Part shown: positions 27,235-35,734 of the stretch, in pieces
Layout: each line of letters starts with the position of its first letter
Position numbering within the stretch: position 1 is the stretch's first letter
Source of the DNA: Pigmentiphaga litoralis
GTDB taxonomy: Bacteria; Pseudomonadota; Gammaproteobacteria; Burkholderiales; Burkholderiaceae_B
Direction: 5' to 3'
Assembly (NCBI RefSeq): GCF_014651835.1
Contig: NZ_BMXQ01000003.1
Coordinates: 395,654 to 459,653 of the forward strand
Length of the DNA: 64,000 bases
Position numbers and translations under genes: made by a program
Notes under the pieces: model-generated
Database searches by the model: none
Seen by the model: only the letters and a program-made list of their open reading frames with translations
What the model was told of the DNA's origin: nothing

Positions 27235-30036
27235 CTACTTGGTCCGGAAGTCTCCGGCCGCGGCCGAACTGAACGCCTCGGGCTTGAGGTATTTACGCAG
27301 GACCGAATTGACCTGGTCGGTCGTCAATGCCTGCATCTTGCGGTCAAGCTCGGCCGAAAACGCGAACGTACGTCCCAGCTCCAGGTACTCGGCCCAGGTG
27401 CGCACCACGGCACGGTCCTGCGCGCGGGTCAGCTTGCGCAGGCTCATGATCGACGCGATCCCATCCTTGACCTCGGCATCGGTAAATCCGTCTTTCGCGG
27501 CACGCGCCAGTTCTTCCTTGATCGCGGTTTCCAGCTTGGCGCGATTGCTGGGCGCGTAGATGGCGTACACGGTCCAGTCGGCAGAAGGCTCGTACAGCGA
27601 GACATTCAATGCGCTGCGAACGTTGTACGACAGGCCTTCCTTTTCCCGCACGCGCGTCCAGAGCCGCGACGTTTCGGACATGCCGAGCAGGTAGTTGGCG
27701 ACATACAGCGCCGGGTAGTCGGCGTGGGTGTCCTGCACCGGCATCGGCATCGTGGCGGCGTAGAACGCGTTGGCCTTGTCGGGCAACGGCAAGTCGAACT
27801 GCTTGGGCTCGACGGGGTGGAAGGGATCCGACACACGCGTGTACGACGGCGCCGTCTTCCAGCCTTCCAGACCCTTGGTCAACGACTGTTCGACCGCCTT
27901 GCCATCGAAGTCACCGACGGCGACGAAGCGGACTTTGCCGGCGCCGTAGAACTGGTTGTAGAACGCAACCAGATCCTCGCGCTTCAGGCCATTGATGGCC
28001 GCGGCCTTTTCTTCGAAGGTCTGCACATAACGCACGTCACCCGCCGGCCAAGGATTGCCGTGGCGGGCCAGCGTGCGGCGCGCGACTTCATCGGGTTCCT
28101 GGCGATCGTCTTCGATCGACGCAAGTTCGCCGCGCTGGTACTCGTCAAGCTGCGATTCCGGGAAGCTGGCGTTGCGCAGGATGTCCATGGCCAGCGCCAC
28201 GGCAGGCGCCAGGTTGTCGCGGGTCGTGGTGATATTGACGCTCAGGTCGGTGCCGCTGCCGCTAAAGCTGACATCGGTGCGCAAGGCGTCGAACTTGTCG
28301 TCGATCTGCTGGCGCGTCAGGGTCGGCGTGCCCCGATACACCAGCGCCGATACGGCGCGCGATACGTCCATCTTGCCTTTCAGGCTGTCGGCGTCGCCGA
28401 ACTGCAGCGACAGCCGGGCGTTGACGACGCGGCCGCGGGTGGACTTTTCCAGCAGGGCAAGCTGCACCGGGCCGTTAGGCAGGTCCAGCGTCTTGCGCTG
28501 CGTGCGGGCGTCCAGATTGGCGGGTGTCGGATCGAAGGCTTCGGCTTGCGCGTAGTCCTTGTCACCCGTATAGCCGTCCAGTTCCTTCTGCAAATCGAAG
28601 GTCGCCACGGCGGGCGCGCGTTGCGGCGCGTCGGTCGGCACGTAGGCGCCCAGCGTCCGGTTGGACTGCAGCAGGTAATTTTCGGCCACGCGCTGGACGT
28701 CGGCCAGCTTGATCGCGCGGACGCGGTCGCGGGCCAGGAAGAAGGTGCGCCAATCGCCGATCGCAATCGATTCCGACAAGGACACGCCGACCTTTTGCGG
28801 ATCGCTGTAGGCGGCGTCCCAGTCCTTCAGCCACTTGGTGCGCGCGCGCTCCAGCTCTTCTTCGGTGATGGGCTCGGTCTTGATCGATTCCAGCGTCTTG
28901 AGCATGGCGTCGCGGGCGGCGTCTTGTTGCGCGGTGCTGGCCAGTTGGGCCCCGAACATGACGGTGCCGGGATCGTGCGAATCGAAGGTAAAGCCGAAGG
29001 TGGCGGCGGCCAGACGCGATTCCACCAGACTCTTGTACAGGCGGCCCGACGGGTTGTCGCCCAGGATCCCCGACAGCAGGTCGACGGCGGTAGCGTCCGG
29101 ATGGCTCCCTTGCGGCACGTGGTACAGCGCGGCCACCAGCGGCGTGCCGCCGGTGCGGCGCAAGGTGATGCTGCGTTCGCCGTCCTGCACCGGTTCTACG
29201 GTGTACAGCGGCGGCAGGGCGCGCTTGGGCTTGGGCAGCTTGCCGAAGGTGCGCGAAATCGACGTCAATGTCTTGGCCGGATCAAAGGCACCCGACACGA
29301 TCAGCACGGCGTTGTCGGGCTGATAGTAGGTGCGATAGAAGGCCTGCAGACGGCTGATGTCGACGTTCTCGACATCCGATCGCGCGCCGATGGTGGACTT
29401 GCCGTAGTTATGCCATTGGTAGGCCACGGCGTTCATCTTGCTCATGAGAATGCGGAAGGGATTGTTCTCGCCGCTTTCCATCTCATTGCGGACCACGGTC
29501 ATCTCGGTGTCCAGGTCCTTGCGCGCGATCAATGAATTGATCATCGCGTCGGCCTGCCAGCCCAGATACCAGTCCAGGTTGTCTTCGTTCGCGGCAAAGC
29601 TGGCGAAGTAGTTGGTGCGGTCGGTCCAGGTGCTGCCGTTGGCGCGCAGGCCACGGCGCGAAAACTCGCCCAGTGCATTGCGCAGCGTGGGCGTGCCCTT
29701 GAACAGCATGTGTTCCAGCAGGTGGGCCATGCCGGTTTCACCATAGTTCTCATGGCGTGAGCCCACCATGTAGGTCATGTTGACCGTGGTGGTCGGCTTG
29801 GAGGCATCGGGCGCGAGCAGCACGCGCAGGCCGTTCTGCAAGCGGTATTCGGTAATGCCTTCGACAGACGTCACGCGCGTCATGCCCTTGGGCAGCGCCG
29901 GCCCGGACTGGGCGGCCAGCACGCTGGGCGCGGTGAACACGGCGGCAGGCACGACCACGGCCGCGGCAGCAAGCCGCAGCAGTGTCAAGGAAGCCAGGTG
30001 GCGGGAAGCAAAATGACGCGATGACGATGCACTCAT
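27235..30036 (-). CDS. Large periplasmic M16-family zinc peptidase
   Basis: A 933-residue exported peptidase of the pitrilysin (M16) family. It has a signal peptide (hydrophobic core LLRLAAAAVVVPAAVF, cut near residue 42), then the first M16 domain with the inverted zinc motif HLLEH at residues 105-109 and a downstream glutamate in MTVVRNEME. A second M16 half follows without a HxxEH motif, as expected for a non-catalytic partner domain. It lies last in a run with the VWA and MoxR genes. The substrate is unknown; family members degrade peptides or process quinone and peptide precursors. Confidence 0.9.
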   Translation of the reverse strand: MSASSSRHFASRHLASLTLLRLAAAAVVVPAAVFTAPSVLAAQSGPALPKGMTRVTSVEGITEYRLQNGLRVLLAPDASKPTTTVNMTYMVGSRHENYGETGMAHLLEHMLFKGTPTLRNALGEFSRRGLRANGSTWTDRTNYFASFAANEDNLDWYLGWQADAMINSLIARKDLDTEMTVVRNEMESGENNPFRILMSKMNAVAYQWHNYGKSTIGARSDVENVDISRLQAFYRTYYQPDNAVLIVSGAFDPAKTLTSISRTFGKLPKPKRALPPLYTVEPVQDGERSITLRRTGGTPLVAALYHVPQGSHPDATAVDLLSGILGDNPSGRLYKSLVESRLAAATFGFTFDSHDPGTVMFGAQLASTAQQDAARDAMLKTLESIKTEPITEEELERARTKWLKDWDAAYSDPQKVGVSLSESIAIGDWRTFFLARDRVRAIKLADVQRVAENYLLQSNRTLGAYVPTDAPQRAPAVATFDLQKELDGYTGDKDYAQAEAFDPTPANLDARTQRKTLDLPNGPVQLALLEKSTRGRVVNARLSLQFGDADSLKGKMDVSRAVSALVYRGTPTLTRQQIDDKFDALRTDVSFSGSGTDLSVNITTTRDNLAPAVALAMDILRNASFPESQLDEYQRGELASIEDDRQEPDEVARRTLARHGNPWPAGDVRYVQTFEEKAAAINGLKREDLVAFYNQFYGAGKVRFVAVGDFDGKAVEQSLTKGLEGWKTAPSYTRVSDPFHPVEPKQFDLPLPDKANAFYAATMPMPVQDTHADYPALYVANYLLGMSETSRLWTRVREKEGLSYNVRSALNVSLYEPSADWTVYAIYAPSNRAKLETAIKEELARAAKDGFTDAEVKDGIASIMSLRKLTRAQDRAVVRTWAEYLELGRTFAFSAELDRKMQALTTDQVNSVLRKYLKPEAFSSAAAGDFRTK

Positions 30037-30100
30037 GGATGCCCGATAGAAAGGTGAAAAGAAAGGTTGGAGTCGAGGCGGCCGGTTTGGTTCGACGCGA

Positions 30101-31273
30101 TCACTTCGACAACAGCCGCATGGCCTGCTCGAGGCCGCCGAGCGTCACACCGAACATGCGGTTCTGCATCAGCTTGCGGATGATGTCGATGGATTGCCGG
30201 TAGGGCCACAGGCTTTCCGGTTCCGGATTGAGCCAGATGCTTTTTGGAAAGGCCGACGCCACCCGCTGCAGCCAGACCGCGCCCGCCTCGGGATTGTTGA
30301 ATTCGACGGAGCCGCCCGGCTGCAGGATCTCGTAGGGGCTCATGGTGGCGTCGCCCACGAAGATCACGCGCCAGTCGGCGTTATACGTGCGCAGCACGTC
30401 CCAGGTCGGAATGCGTTCGGCATGACGTCGCCGGTTGTCGCGCCACACGAAGTCGTACAGGCAGTTGTGGAAGTAATAGACCTCCAGGTGCTTGAACTCG
30501 CTGCGCGCCGCCGAAAACAATTCTTCGATCCGCGCGATGTGGCCGTCCATGGTGCCGCCCACATCCAGCAGCATCAGCACCTTCACCGCATTGTGCCGCT
30601 CGGGCACCATGCGGATGTCCAGGTAGCCGGCATTGCGGGCGGTCTGCCGGATGGTGTCATCCAGGTCCAGTTCCATGTCGGCGCCCTGGCGCGCAAAGCG
30701 CCGCAACCTGCGCAGCGCCACCTTGATGTTGCGCGTGCCTATCTCGACGGTGTCGTCATAGTCCTTGTAGCTGCGCTGATCCCACGCCTTGACCGCCGTA
30801 CGGTTGCCTGACGACTGGTCGCCAATGCGGATGCCTTCGGGGTGATAGCCGCCACTGCCGAAGGGCGAGGTGCCGCCCGTGCCTATCCACTTGCTGCCGC
30901 CTTCGTGGCGTTCCTTCTGCTCCTTCAGGCGCTTCTGGAATTCGTCCATCAGCTTGTCCCAGCCCAGCTTTTCAATCGCGGCCTTGTCTTCGGGCGACAG
31001 GTCGCGCGCCAGATTGCGCAGCATCCATTCGAGCGGAATGTCCTTGCCTGGCGGGAAGGCGGCGTCGATGGCGCGGGTGTAGCTTGCGAAGGCCAGATCG
31101 TACCGGTCGAAGAGGGTCTCATCCTTGACCAGCACGATGCGCGCGAGCAGATAGAACTCGTCGAGCGACGGCGGAATCACCTGGGCCTTGAGCGCTTCGA
31201 GCAGCCCCAGGAACTCGCGTATCGACACCGGCAGCTGGTGCTTGCGCAGGTGGTAGAAGAAGTCGATCAGCAT
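30101..31273 (-). CDS. VWA-domain protein, CoxE-like
   Basis: A 390-residue protein of the CoxE/VWA family. N-terminal FFYHLRKHQLPVSIREFLGLLEAL is the family opening, and the VWA domain starts near residue 225 with VKVLMLLDVGGTMDGH. The metal site reads D-V-G-G-T, where classical VWA has DxSxS, so metal binding may be altered, although DVGGS-type variants are common in CoxE proteins. A Gly-rich loop (GGTSPFGSGGYHPEG) precedes it. It lies 48 bp after the MoxR ATPase gene, the standard pairing in which the two act together in maturing or activating a target protein. Confidence 0.9.
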   Translation of the reverse strand: MLIDFFYHLRKHQLPVSIREFLGLLEALKAQVIPPSLDEFYLLARIVLVKDETLFDRYDLAFASYTRAIDAAFPPGKDIPLEWMLRNLARDLSPEDKAAIEKLGWDKLMDEFQKRLKEQKERHEGGSKWIGTGGTSPFGSGGYHPEGIRIGDQSSGNRTAVKAWDQRSYKDYDDTVEIGTRNIKVALRRLRRFARQGADMELDLDDTIRQTARNAGYLDIRMVPERHNAVKVLMLLDVGGTMDGHIARIEELFSAARSEFKHLEVYYFHNCLYDFVWRDNRRRHAERIPTWDVLRTYNADWRVIFVGDATMSPYEILQPGGSVEFNNPEAGAVWLQRVASAFPKSIWLNPEPESLWPYRQSIDIIRKLMQNRMFGVTLGGLEQAMRLLSK

Positions 31274-31285
31274 GCCATCCCCTCC

Positions 31286-31309
31286 GGCGTCTGGGCGTCT
31301 GGGCGTCTG
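31286..31309. repeat. Three tandem 8-bp repeats (GGCGTCTG)
   Basis: Three exact copies lie just upstream of the VWA gene start, immediately before its GGAGGGG ribosome site on the minus strand. Slippage here would change the MoxR-VWA spacing. Confidence 0.85.
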
Positions 31310-31321
31310 GGTTGACGGGTC

Positions 31322-32206
31322 TCAGCGGCGGCCCGATCGCGCCATGGCGACCAGCCGTTCGAACAGGTGCACGTCCTGCTCGTTTTTCAGCAGGGCGCCA
31401 TGCAGCGGCGGCACGATCGCGTCGCGGTCCTGGCTGCGCAGGGCCTCTGGCGGAATGTCTTCGGCCAGCAGCAGCTTCAGCCAGTCCAGCAGTTCGGACG
31501 TGGACGGCTTTTTCTTGAGGCCGGGAACGTCGCGCAGCTGATAAAACGTGGCCAGCGCGGCTTCAAGCAGCGACTTCTTCAGGCCCGGAAAGTGCACGTC
31601 GACAATGGCCTGCATGGTGGCTTCGTCGGGAAAGCGGATGTAGTGAAAGAAGCAGCGGCGCAGGAAGGCGTCGGGCAGGTCCTTTTCGTTGTTCGACGTG
31701 ATGATCACCAGCGGACGATGCACCGCGCGCACCATCTGCTGCGTCTCGTACACAAAGAACTCCATGCGATCCAGTTCGCGCAGCAGATCGTTCGGGAACT
31801 CGATGTCGGCCTTGTCGATCTCGTCGATCAGCAGGACCACGGGCTCGTTGGCGGTGAAGGCCTGCCAGAGCACGCCGCGCACGATGTAGTTGTCGATGAC
31901 GCGGACGCGTTCGTCGCCCAGCTGCGAATCGCGCAGCCGCGACACGGCGTCGTACTCGTACAGGCCCTGGTGCGCCTTGGAAGTCGACTTGATGTGCCAC
32001 TGCAACAGCGGCCGGTTCAGCGCGCGCGCCACTTCTTCGGCCAGCATGGTCTTGCCGGTGCCAGGCTCGCCCTTGATCAGCAGCGGCCGCTGCAGCGTCA
32101 GCGCCGCGTTGACCGCCAGTGTCAGGTCCTGCGTGGCGACATAACTGTCGGTACCGGCAAAACGGGGAGAAGGGGCGTCGGCTTTCTGCGGCGTCTGGTC
32201 AGGCAT
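31322..32206 (-). CDS. MoxR-family AAA+ ATPase
   Basis: A 294-residue MoxR ATPase, a chaperone-like AAA+ protein that works with VWA partners. Walker A is LLIKGEPGTGKTMLAEE, Walker B is VVLLIDEIDKADIEF, and the sensor-1 segment is LVIITSNNEKDLPDAFLRRC. The ATG at 32206 gives MPDQTPQK; the longer upstream frame has no family similarity. It leads the MoxR - VWA - M16 run. The target of this module is not evident. Confidence 0.92.
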   Translation of the reverse strand: MPDQTPQKADAPSPRFAGTDSYVATQDLTLAVNAALTLQRPLLIKGEPGTGKTMLAEEVARALNRPLLQWHIKSTSKAHQGLYEYDAVSRLRDSQLGDERVRVIDNYIVRGVLWQAFTANEPVVLLIDEIDKADIEFPNDLLRELDRMEFFVYETQQMVRAVHRPLVIITSNNEKDLPDAFLRRCFFHYIRFPDEATMQAIVDVHFPGLKKSLLEAALATFYQLRDVPGLKKKPSTSELLDWLKLLLAEDIPPEALRSQDRDAIVPPLHGALLKNEQDVHLFERLVAMARSGRR

Positions 32207-32673
32207 GGAATCCGTCCGTAAGGAAAGGCATGGCGGGGAAGGCAAGGCGGTCACGGCGTGCCGTGCAGGGCAGACATGAGCATAGCGGATCGGCGCGAGA
32301 GGCCGCTCGCGTGGCGTCCGGACATCGCATCCGGCCGCTCTGCACTGGGCGGGATGGCGGATAAAGCAGTGGAGTGATGTATCATCCGGCGTTATAAAGT
32401 AGAAAGGCATAAGCAGCTTCCGAGCCATGACGCGACAGCGGCACGGGCGGGGGCCGCGGGCACCTCGGGGGGGATACCTTGGCGCCGCCATAGATAGAGA
32501 CTGCCGGGAGCGAGACCGCCGCGTCGATCGGGTTTTCCGCCGCCGGCTCGCAGGATTCCCAGCCTGCCGCTCCTGACCACAGGCATTGCCGACATCCCAG
32601 CGCCCCGTAGCCGTCAGCGTTGTCCAGCCAAGGCCGTTAGCGGGATTTACATCGATTCTGATAGAGCCGTCGA
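32207..32673. other. 467-bp intergenic region
   Basis: This divergent gap separates the MoxR gene and the cytochrome genes. It holds a perfect palindrome TGATGTATCA (32375-32384) and a TATAAA (32393-32398), which may be promoter elements. No convincing gene or RNA was seen; the open frames are short and without family signal. Confidence 0.5.
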
Positions 32674-33090
32674 ATGAAGTTCAGCATAACGAGCGTGTTG
32701 GGAGCAGGGCGGTCGCCACTGCGCAATGGCCACGGATGGTCCGCCGTCGCAAAGCGGGCGCTGCCTGTCGCGCTGGCATGGGCCGCCTGTGCGATGGCGG
32801 GACCGGCTGCGGCCCAGGCGCCCGCCGCGCCCGTGGCCGGCAATGCCGACGCCGCCCGCCAGAAGGTGTCGATGTGCATCGGGTGCCACGGCATCAAGGG
32901 CTACCGCGCCAGCTTTCCCGAGGTCTACAGCGTTCCGATGATTGCCGGGCAGAACGCCAAATACATCGAAGCCGCCCTGAAGGAATACGCATCGGGCGCG
33001 CGCACGCATCCGTCGATGGTGGGTATTGCCAAGAGCCTGTCCGATCAGGACATCGCCGACGTGGCGGCTTACTACTCGACCCTGAAATGA
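32674..33090 (+). CDS. Small periplasmic cytochrome c (class I)
   Basis: A 138-residue monohaem cytochrome c with a long signal sequence (hydrophobic segment LPVALAWAACAMAG, cut after AQA). Haem attachment is C68-I-G-C71-H72, followed by YSVPMIAGQNAKYI, which resembles the c4/c553 LAGQ segment, and an axial methionine in HPSMVGIAKSL. The C-terminal DQDIADVAAYYSTL helix is typical. Its stop overlaps an in-frame start of the next cytochrome gene, so the two are a pair. The redox partner is unknown. Confidence 0.9.
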   Translation: MKFSITSVLGAGRSPLRNGHGWSAVAKRALPVALAWAACAMAGPAAAQAPAAPVAGNADAARQKVSMCIGCHGIKGYRASFPEVYSVPMIAGQNAKYIEAALKEYASGARTHPSMVGIAKSLSDQDIADVAAYYSTLK

Positions 33091-33488
33091 GACCCGGCAT
33101 CATGACTTTCCTTACCCCCCTCATCAAGTCGCTGTCCCTGGGCGCCGCGGGCGCGGCCCTGGCCATCCTGTCGACCGGCGCGCAAGCGGCGGGCAGCGTG
33201 GCTGCCGGCAAGGCCGTGTTTGAACGCGTGAACTGTGCGTCCTGCCATGGCGCGGATGCCAAGACGTCGATCGACCCCAGCTACCCGCAACTGGCCGGCC
33301 AGCATCCGGATTACCTCAAGCATGCCTTGAAGGCCTACCAGCGCGGCCAGAGCAACGCTGCGCCCAGCGCCAACGTGCGCAAGAACGCCATCATGGGCGC
33401 ATTCGCGGTCCAGCTGTCCGACAAGGACATCGAAGACGTGTCGGCCTACCTGGCCAGCCTGCCGGGCAACCTGGCGGTGCGCAGGTAA
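33087..33488 (+). CDS. Second small cytochrome c (c553/c4-like)
   Basis: A monohaem cytochrome c of about 133 residues. The signal peptide is followed by a CASCH haem motif, then YPQLAGQHPDYLKHALKAY, the classical c4/c553 signature, and an axial Met in NAIMGAFAVQL. Two starts are possible: an ATG at 33087 that overlaps the previous stop (ATGA), or an ATG at 33102; both give a functional signal peptide. A terminator follows 50 bp downstream, so the two cytochromes form a closed transcription unit. Confidence 0.9.
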   Translation: MRPGIMTFLTPLIKSLSLGAAGAALAILSTGAQAAGSVAAGKAVFERVNCASCHGADAKTSIDPSYPQLAGQHPDYLKHALKAYQRGQSNAAPSANVRKNAIMGAFAVQLSDKDIEDVSAYLASLPGNLAVRR

Positions 33489-33537
33489 CTTCCGACGTCG
33501 GATCTGCCAGCAACGTCGGCAGACGGGATCGGTAAGA

Positions 33538-33560
33538 AAGGAGCCTGCGGGCTCCTTTTT
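33538..33560 (+). terminator. Terminator after the cytochrome pair
   Basis: AAGGAGCC (33538-33545) pairs with GGCTCCTT (33550-33557) around a 4-base loop, ending in five T. Confidence 0.9.
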
Positions 33561-33606
33561 CCATGGCCTGGCGCGGCGCGCTGCCCAGGCACGCCATTGT
33601 CGAGCC

Positions 33607-33622
33607 GGGAATGGTCCTTGCG
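33607..33622 (+). promoter_or_regulatory. Weak sigma54-like element before the Thr/Pro-repeat gene
   Basis: GGGAATG-GTCC-TTGCG has the required GG-N10-GC spacing and a good -12 (TTGC), but a poor -24 box. The gene starts 75 bp downstream. I rate it as the weakest of the sigma54-type sites in this window. Confidence 0.25.
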
Positions 33623-33696
33623 CCATCGTTCTCAGGACTGTGAAGCATCCGGGCTCCTAGAGTGTTCCGGACCCTTCGATAACCCAGGAGAACACC

Positions 33697-34011
33697 ATGA
33701 CGCAGAAAACCACGACCCTGACCCCCGAAGAGTCGGCCATTGCCAATCGCGACCTGAAAGGCCAGACGGCCGGTTCGACGGTAAGCACCGCGCCGGTAAC
33801 CGGAACGGTACCTGCAGGAACGACTCCCGTGGGAACCACGCCAGTGGGTACAAACCCCGTGGGTACGACGCCGGCCGGGGCGAATCACCCCAAGACGCAT
33901 GCCAGCGCCGAGCCGGGTGACCCGAACATCGAAGAAGACGCGACCCTGCCTCACGCGGGCTCGCCCTTCAAGGACATCAACCGCGGCAACCGCAGTTCGA
34001 TGGACGAGTAA
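33697..34011 (+). CDS. Small Thr/Pro-repeat protein, function unknown
   Basis: A 104-residue hydrophilic protein that I do not recognise. The middle (about residues 33-62) is a run of five-residue repeats of the type P-V-G-T-T, with varied third to fifth residues; the ends are charged. There is no signal peptide, membrane segment or cysteine, so it is probably disordered and cytoplasmic. A CAGGAG site precedes the ATG and a strong terminator follows, so it is a real single-gene unit. Composition recalls small stress proteins of Burkholderiales (inference). Confidence 0.7.
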   Translation: MTQKTTTLTPEESAIANRDLKGQTAGSTVSTAPVTGTVPAGTTPVGTTPVGTNPVGTTPAGANHPKTHASAEPGDPNIEEDATLPHAGSPFKDINRGNRSSMDE

Positions 34012-34040
34012 GCTGCAGGCGCCTTGATAGCGCCTCGTGA

Positions 34041-34081
34041 AAAAGTCCCCGCCGGCGTTGCGCTGGCGGGGACTTTTTTTT
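34041..34081. terminator. Bidirectional terminator
   Basis: AAAAGTCCCCGCC (34041-34053) pairs with GGCGGGGACTTTT (34065-34077), with T runs on both strands. It ends the 104-residue gene on the plus strand and the esterase gene on the minus strand. Confidence 0.92.
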
Positions 34082-34147
34082 ATTGCAGCGTCAAAGAAAG
34101 GAAGCGTGTCGCCGCCAGAACAGCCCGACGTCGCGCGACGCCGCCCG

Positions 34148-35107
34148 CTACTTCGCTTCCGCAGGCCGGATCCCGAACGCCATCGACACCGCGGTGGCAA
34201 GCGCCACCGACGGCACGGATACGTGGCTCTCGTTATCGAAGGTGCGGTGCATGGCCACCAGGTTGCGCGACGACAGTTCTTCGAGCCGCTCCGCCAGTTC
34301 CCGGGTGCTGTCGACCATGCGCCGACGCCCCCGGCGCCATTCCAGGTTGCCGGTTTCGGTGGCCGACCCGCGCAGTTCGCGTTGCAGCAGGGTCTGTTCG
34401 CCTTCCCCCACGCCGATCAGCAGCCGTGTCTCGCGCGGCAGGGCGGTGGCGTTCACCTTGCGGGTAAAGGCCTGCTCTTCCTTTTCGATGAACCGGTTGT
34501 TCCACCAGATCGACGGGCTGGACGCCACGTAGGTCGAAAACGCCTGCGGCCGCGTATACAGCGTGTGCAGCACGAACAGGCCGCCGTAGGAATGCCCGAA
34601 CAGCGTCTGGCGGGTGCGATCGATCTGGAAGCGGCGTTCGATCCGCGGCTTCAGGTCGGATTCGATGAAGTCCAGGAAGGGGTCCGCGCCGCCGTATTCC
34701 ACGACAGGGTAGGGCGTGCCATCCAGGCGCATCTCGGGCGGGCCAGGCGGCGCCTTGGGCGTGAAGTCATATTCGCGCCGGCTGCGGTCGGGATAGCCGA
34801 TCGCCACGATCACGCCGGCTTCCAGCGGGCAGGGGTAAGCGCACACCTGGTTGCGCAGCATGTCGGTCGCCATTGCGAAGTAATGGCTGCCGTCCAGCAC
34901 GTACATGACGGGCCAGCCCGCCGCAGGCGCCTTGCCCTCCGGCCACGAAACCATGATCCGGTAGTGCTGCGCAGACTTGGTGGTGACGGTCTCGACCATC
35001 GAGCGCGGCACGGTATAGGGCGCGTCGTCGGCAGGCGCGGCATGCACTTGCAGCGCCAGGAGCGACCCGCAGGCTAGCAGCAGGAAACGGTGGATCGTCG
35101 GAAGCAT
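34148..35107 (-). CDS. Exported alpha/beta-hydrolase (siderophore-esterase-like)
   Basis: A 319-residue hydrolase of the esterase-D/IroE-like family. It has a signal peptide (RFLLLACGSLLALQVHA), so it acts in the periplasm. The fold is shown by WPVMYVLDGSHYF, the nucleophile motif GHSYGGLFVL, and a SPSIWWNN segment, with the late histidine in DNESHVSV. IroE and Fes-type enzymes hydrolyse catecholate siderophores, but no Fur box or siderophore gene is nearby, so the substrate is open. Start at 35107 gives the signal peptide directly. Confidence 0.85.
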   Translation of the reverse strand: MLPTIHRFLLLACGSLLALQVHAAPADDAPYTVPRSMVETVTTKSAQHYRIMVSWPEGKAPAAGWPVMYVLDGSHYFAMATDMLRNQVCAYPCPLEAGVIVAIGYPDRSRREYDFTPKAPPGPPEMRLDGTPYPVVEYGGADPFLDFIESDLKPRIERRFQIDRTRQTLFGHSYGGLFVLHTLYTRPQAFSTYVASSPSIWWNNRFIEKEEQAFTRKVNATALPRETRLLIGVGEGEQTLLQRELRGSATETGNLEWRRGRRRMVDSTRELAERLEELSSRNLVAMHRTFDNESHVSVPSVALATAVSMAFGIRPAEAK

Positions 35108-35136
35108 GGGGGCGGGGATCCTGGTGCGCACGCCGG

Positions 35137-35562
35137 TCAACGGCTGGCGCGTTGCTTGATGAGATCGATATAGGCTTCCGTATCGAGCGGCGTGCCCAGG
35201 CGCTGCGACTCCCACACCACCTGGCCCAGGCATTCCATGACTTCATGGGCGGCCTGGTGCGCATCGGTGCGCTGGGCGAGCGCCTGGTAGGCCGCGCGAA
35301 TGCCCGGAGGATGGTCGATCGACAACTGCTCGGCAATGGCCAGATGCATCGACAGGTGCAGGAAGGGGTTGGTGCGGCCGGCGTCGACGCTGTAGTCGGC
35401 AGTCAGCGCCTCGACGTTTTCGAGGTCACCGTGGTATTCGGGGTGCTCGAGGATCCAGTCGAGCGCCTGGGCTTCTAGCGGCGTGAGAATTTCATTGGCG
35501 CGTTGCTTGCGCCACGCATCCACGAAAAACTGCCGAACCTGATCGCGAGAGGGATTGAACAT
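35137..35562 (-). CDS. DUF1841 family protein
   Basis: A 141-residue soluble protein of the DUF1841 family, which is common in beta- and gammaproteobacteria and has no known function. Visible family features are the N-terminal MFNPSRDQVRQFFVDAWRK, a central LEHPEYHGDLEN and NPFLHLSMHLAIAEQLSID. The ATG at 35562 was chosen because the residues before it are not conserved in type. It lies upstream of the esterase gene with a 29-bp gap and may be co-transcribed with it. Confidence 0.85.
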   Translation of the reverse strand: MFNPSRDQVRQFFVDAWRKQRANEILTPLEAQALDWILEHPEYHGDLENVEALTADYSVDAGRTNPFLHLSMHLAIAEQLSIDHPPGIRAAYQALAQRTDAHQAAHEVMECLGQVVWESQRLGTPLDTEAYIDLIKQRASR

Positions 35563-35734
35563 GATCGATATATTGTACTGGTTGGTGGGTTCACAAGGCG
35601 TGTCCAGTGCCTGCTCTCCCTCGTAAGGACGGGGCCAACGTGGCGCTGGCGCCATGAATACGCGATAATCCTCGCCTGCGCGCCGCCGGCCTTCGCCAGC
35701 AGTGCTTCAAATGTCCGCTCGGAAAGACAAACGC

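Noticed and set aside
26527..29535. A 1002-codon open frame on the plus strand opposite the M16 peptidase gene
   Set aside because: It has no start context or domain, is rich in Arg, His and Gly, and mirrors a clearly coding gene; such antisense frames are normal at high GC.
32440..32560. A possible cobalamin riboswitch before the cytochrome genes
   Set aside because: The GC-rich stretch only loosely resembles a B12 box, and the other conserved elements are missing.
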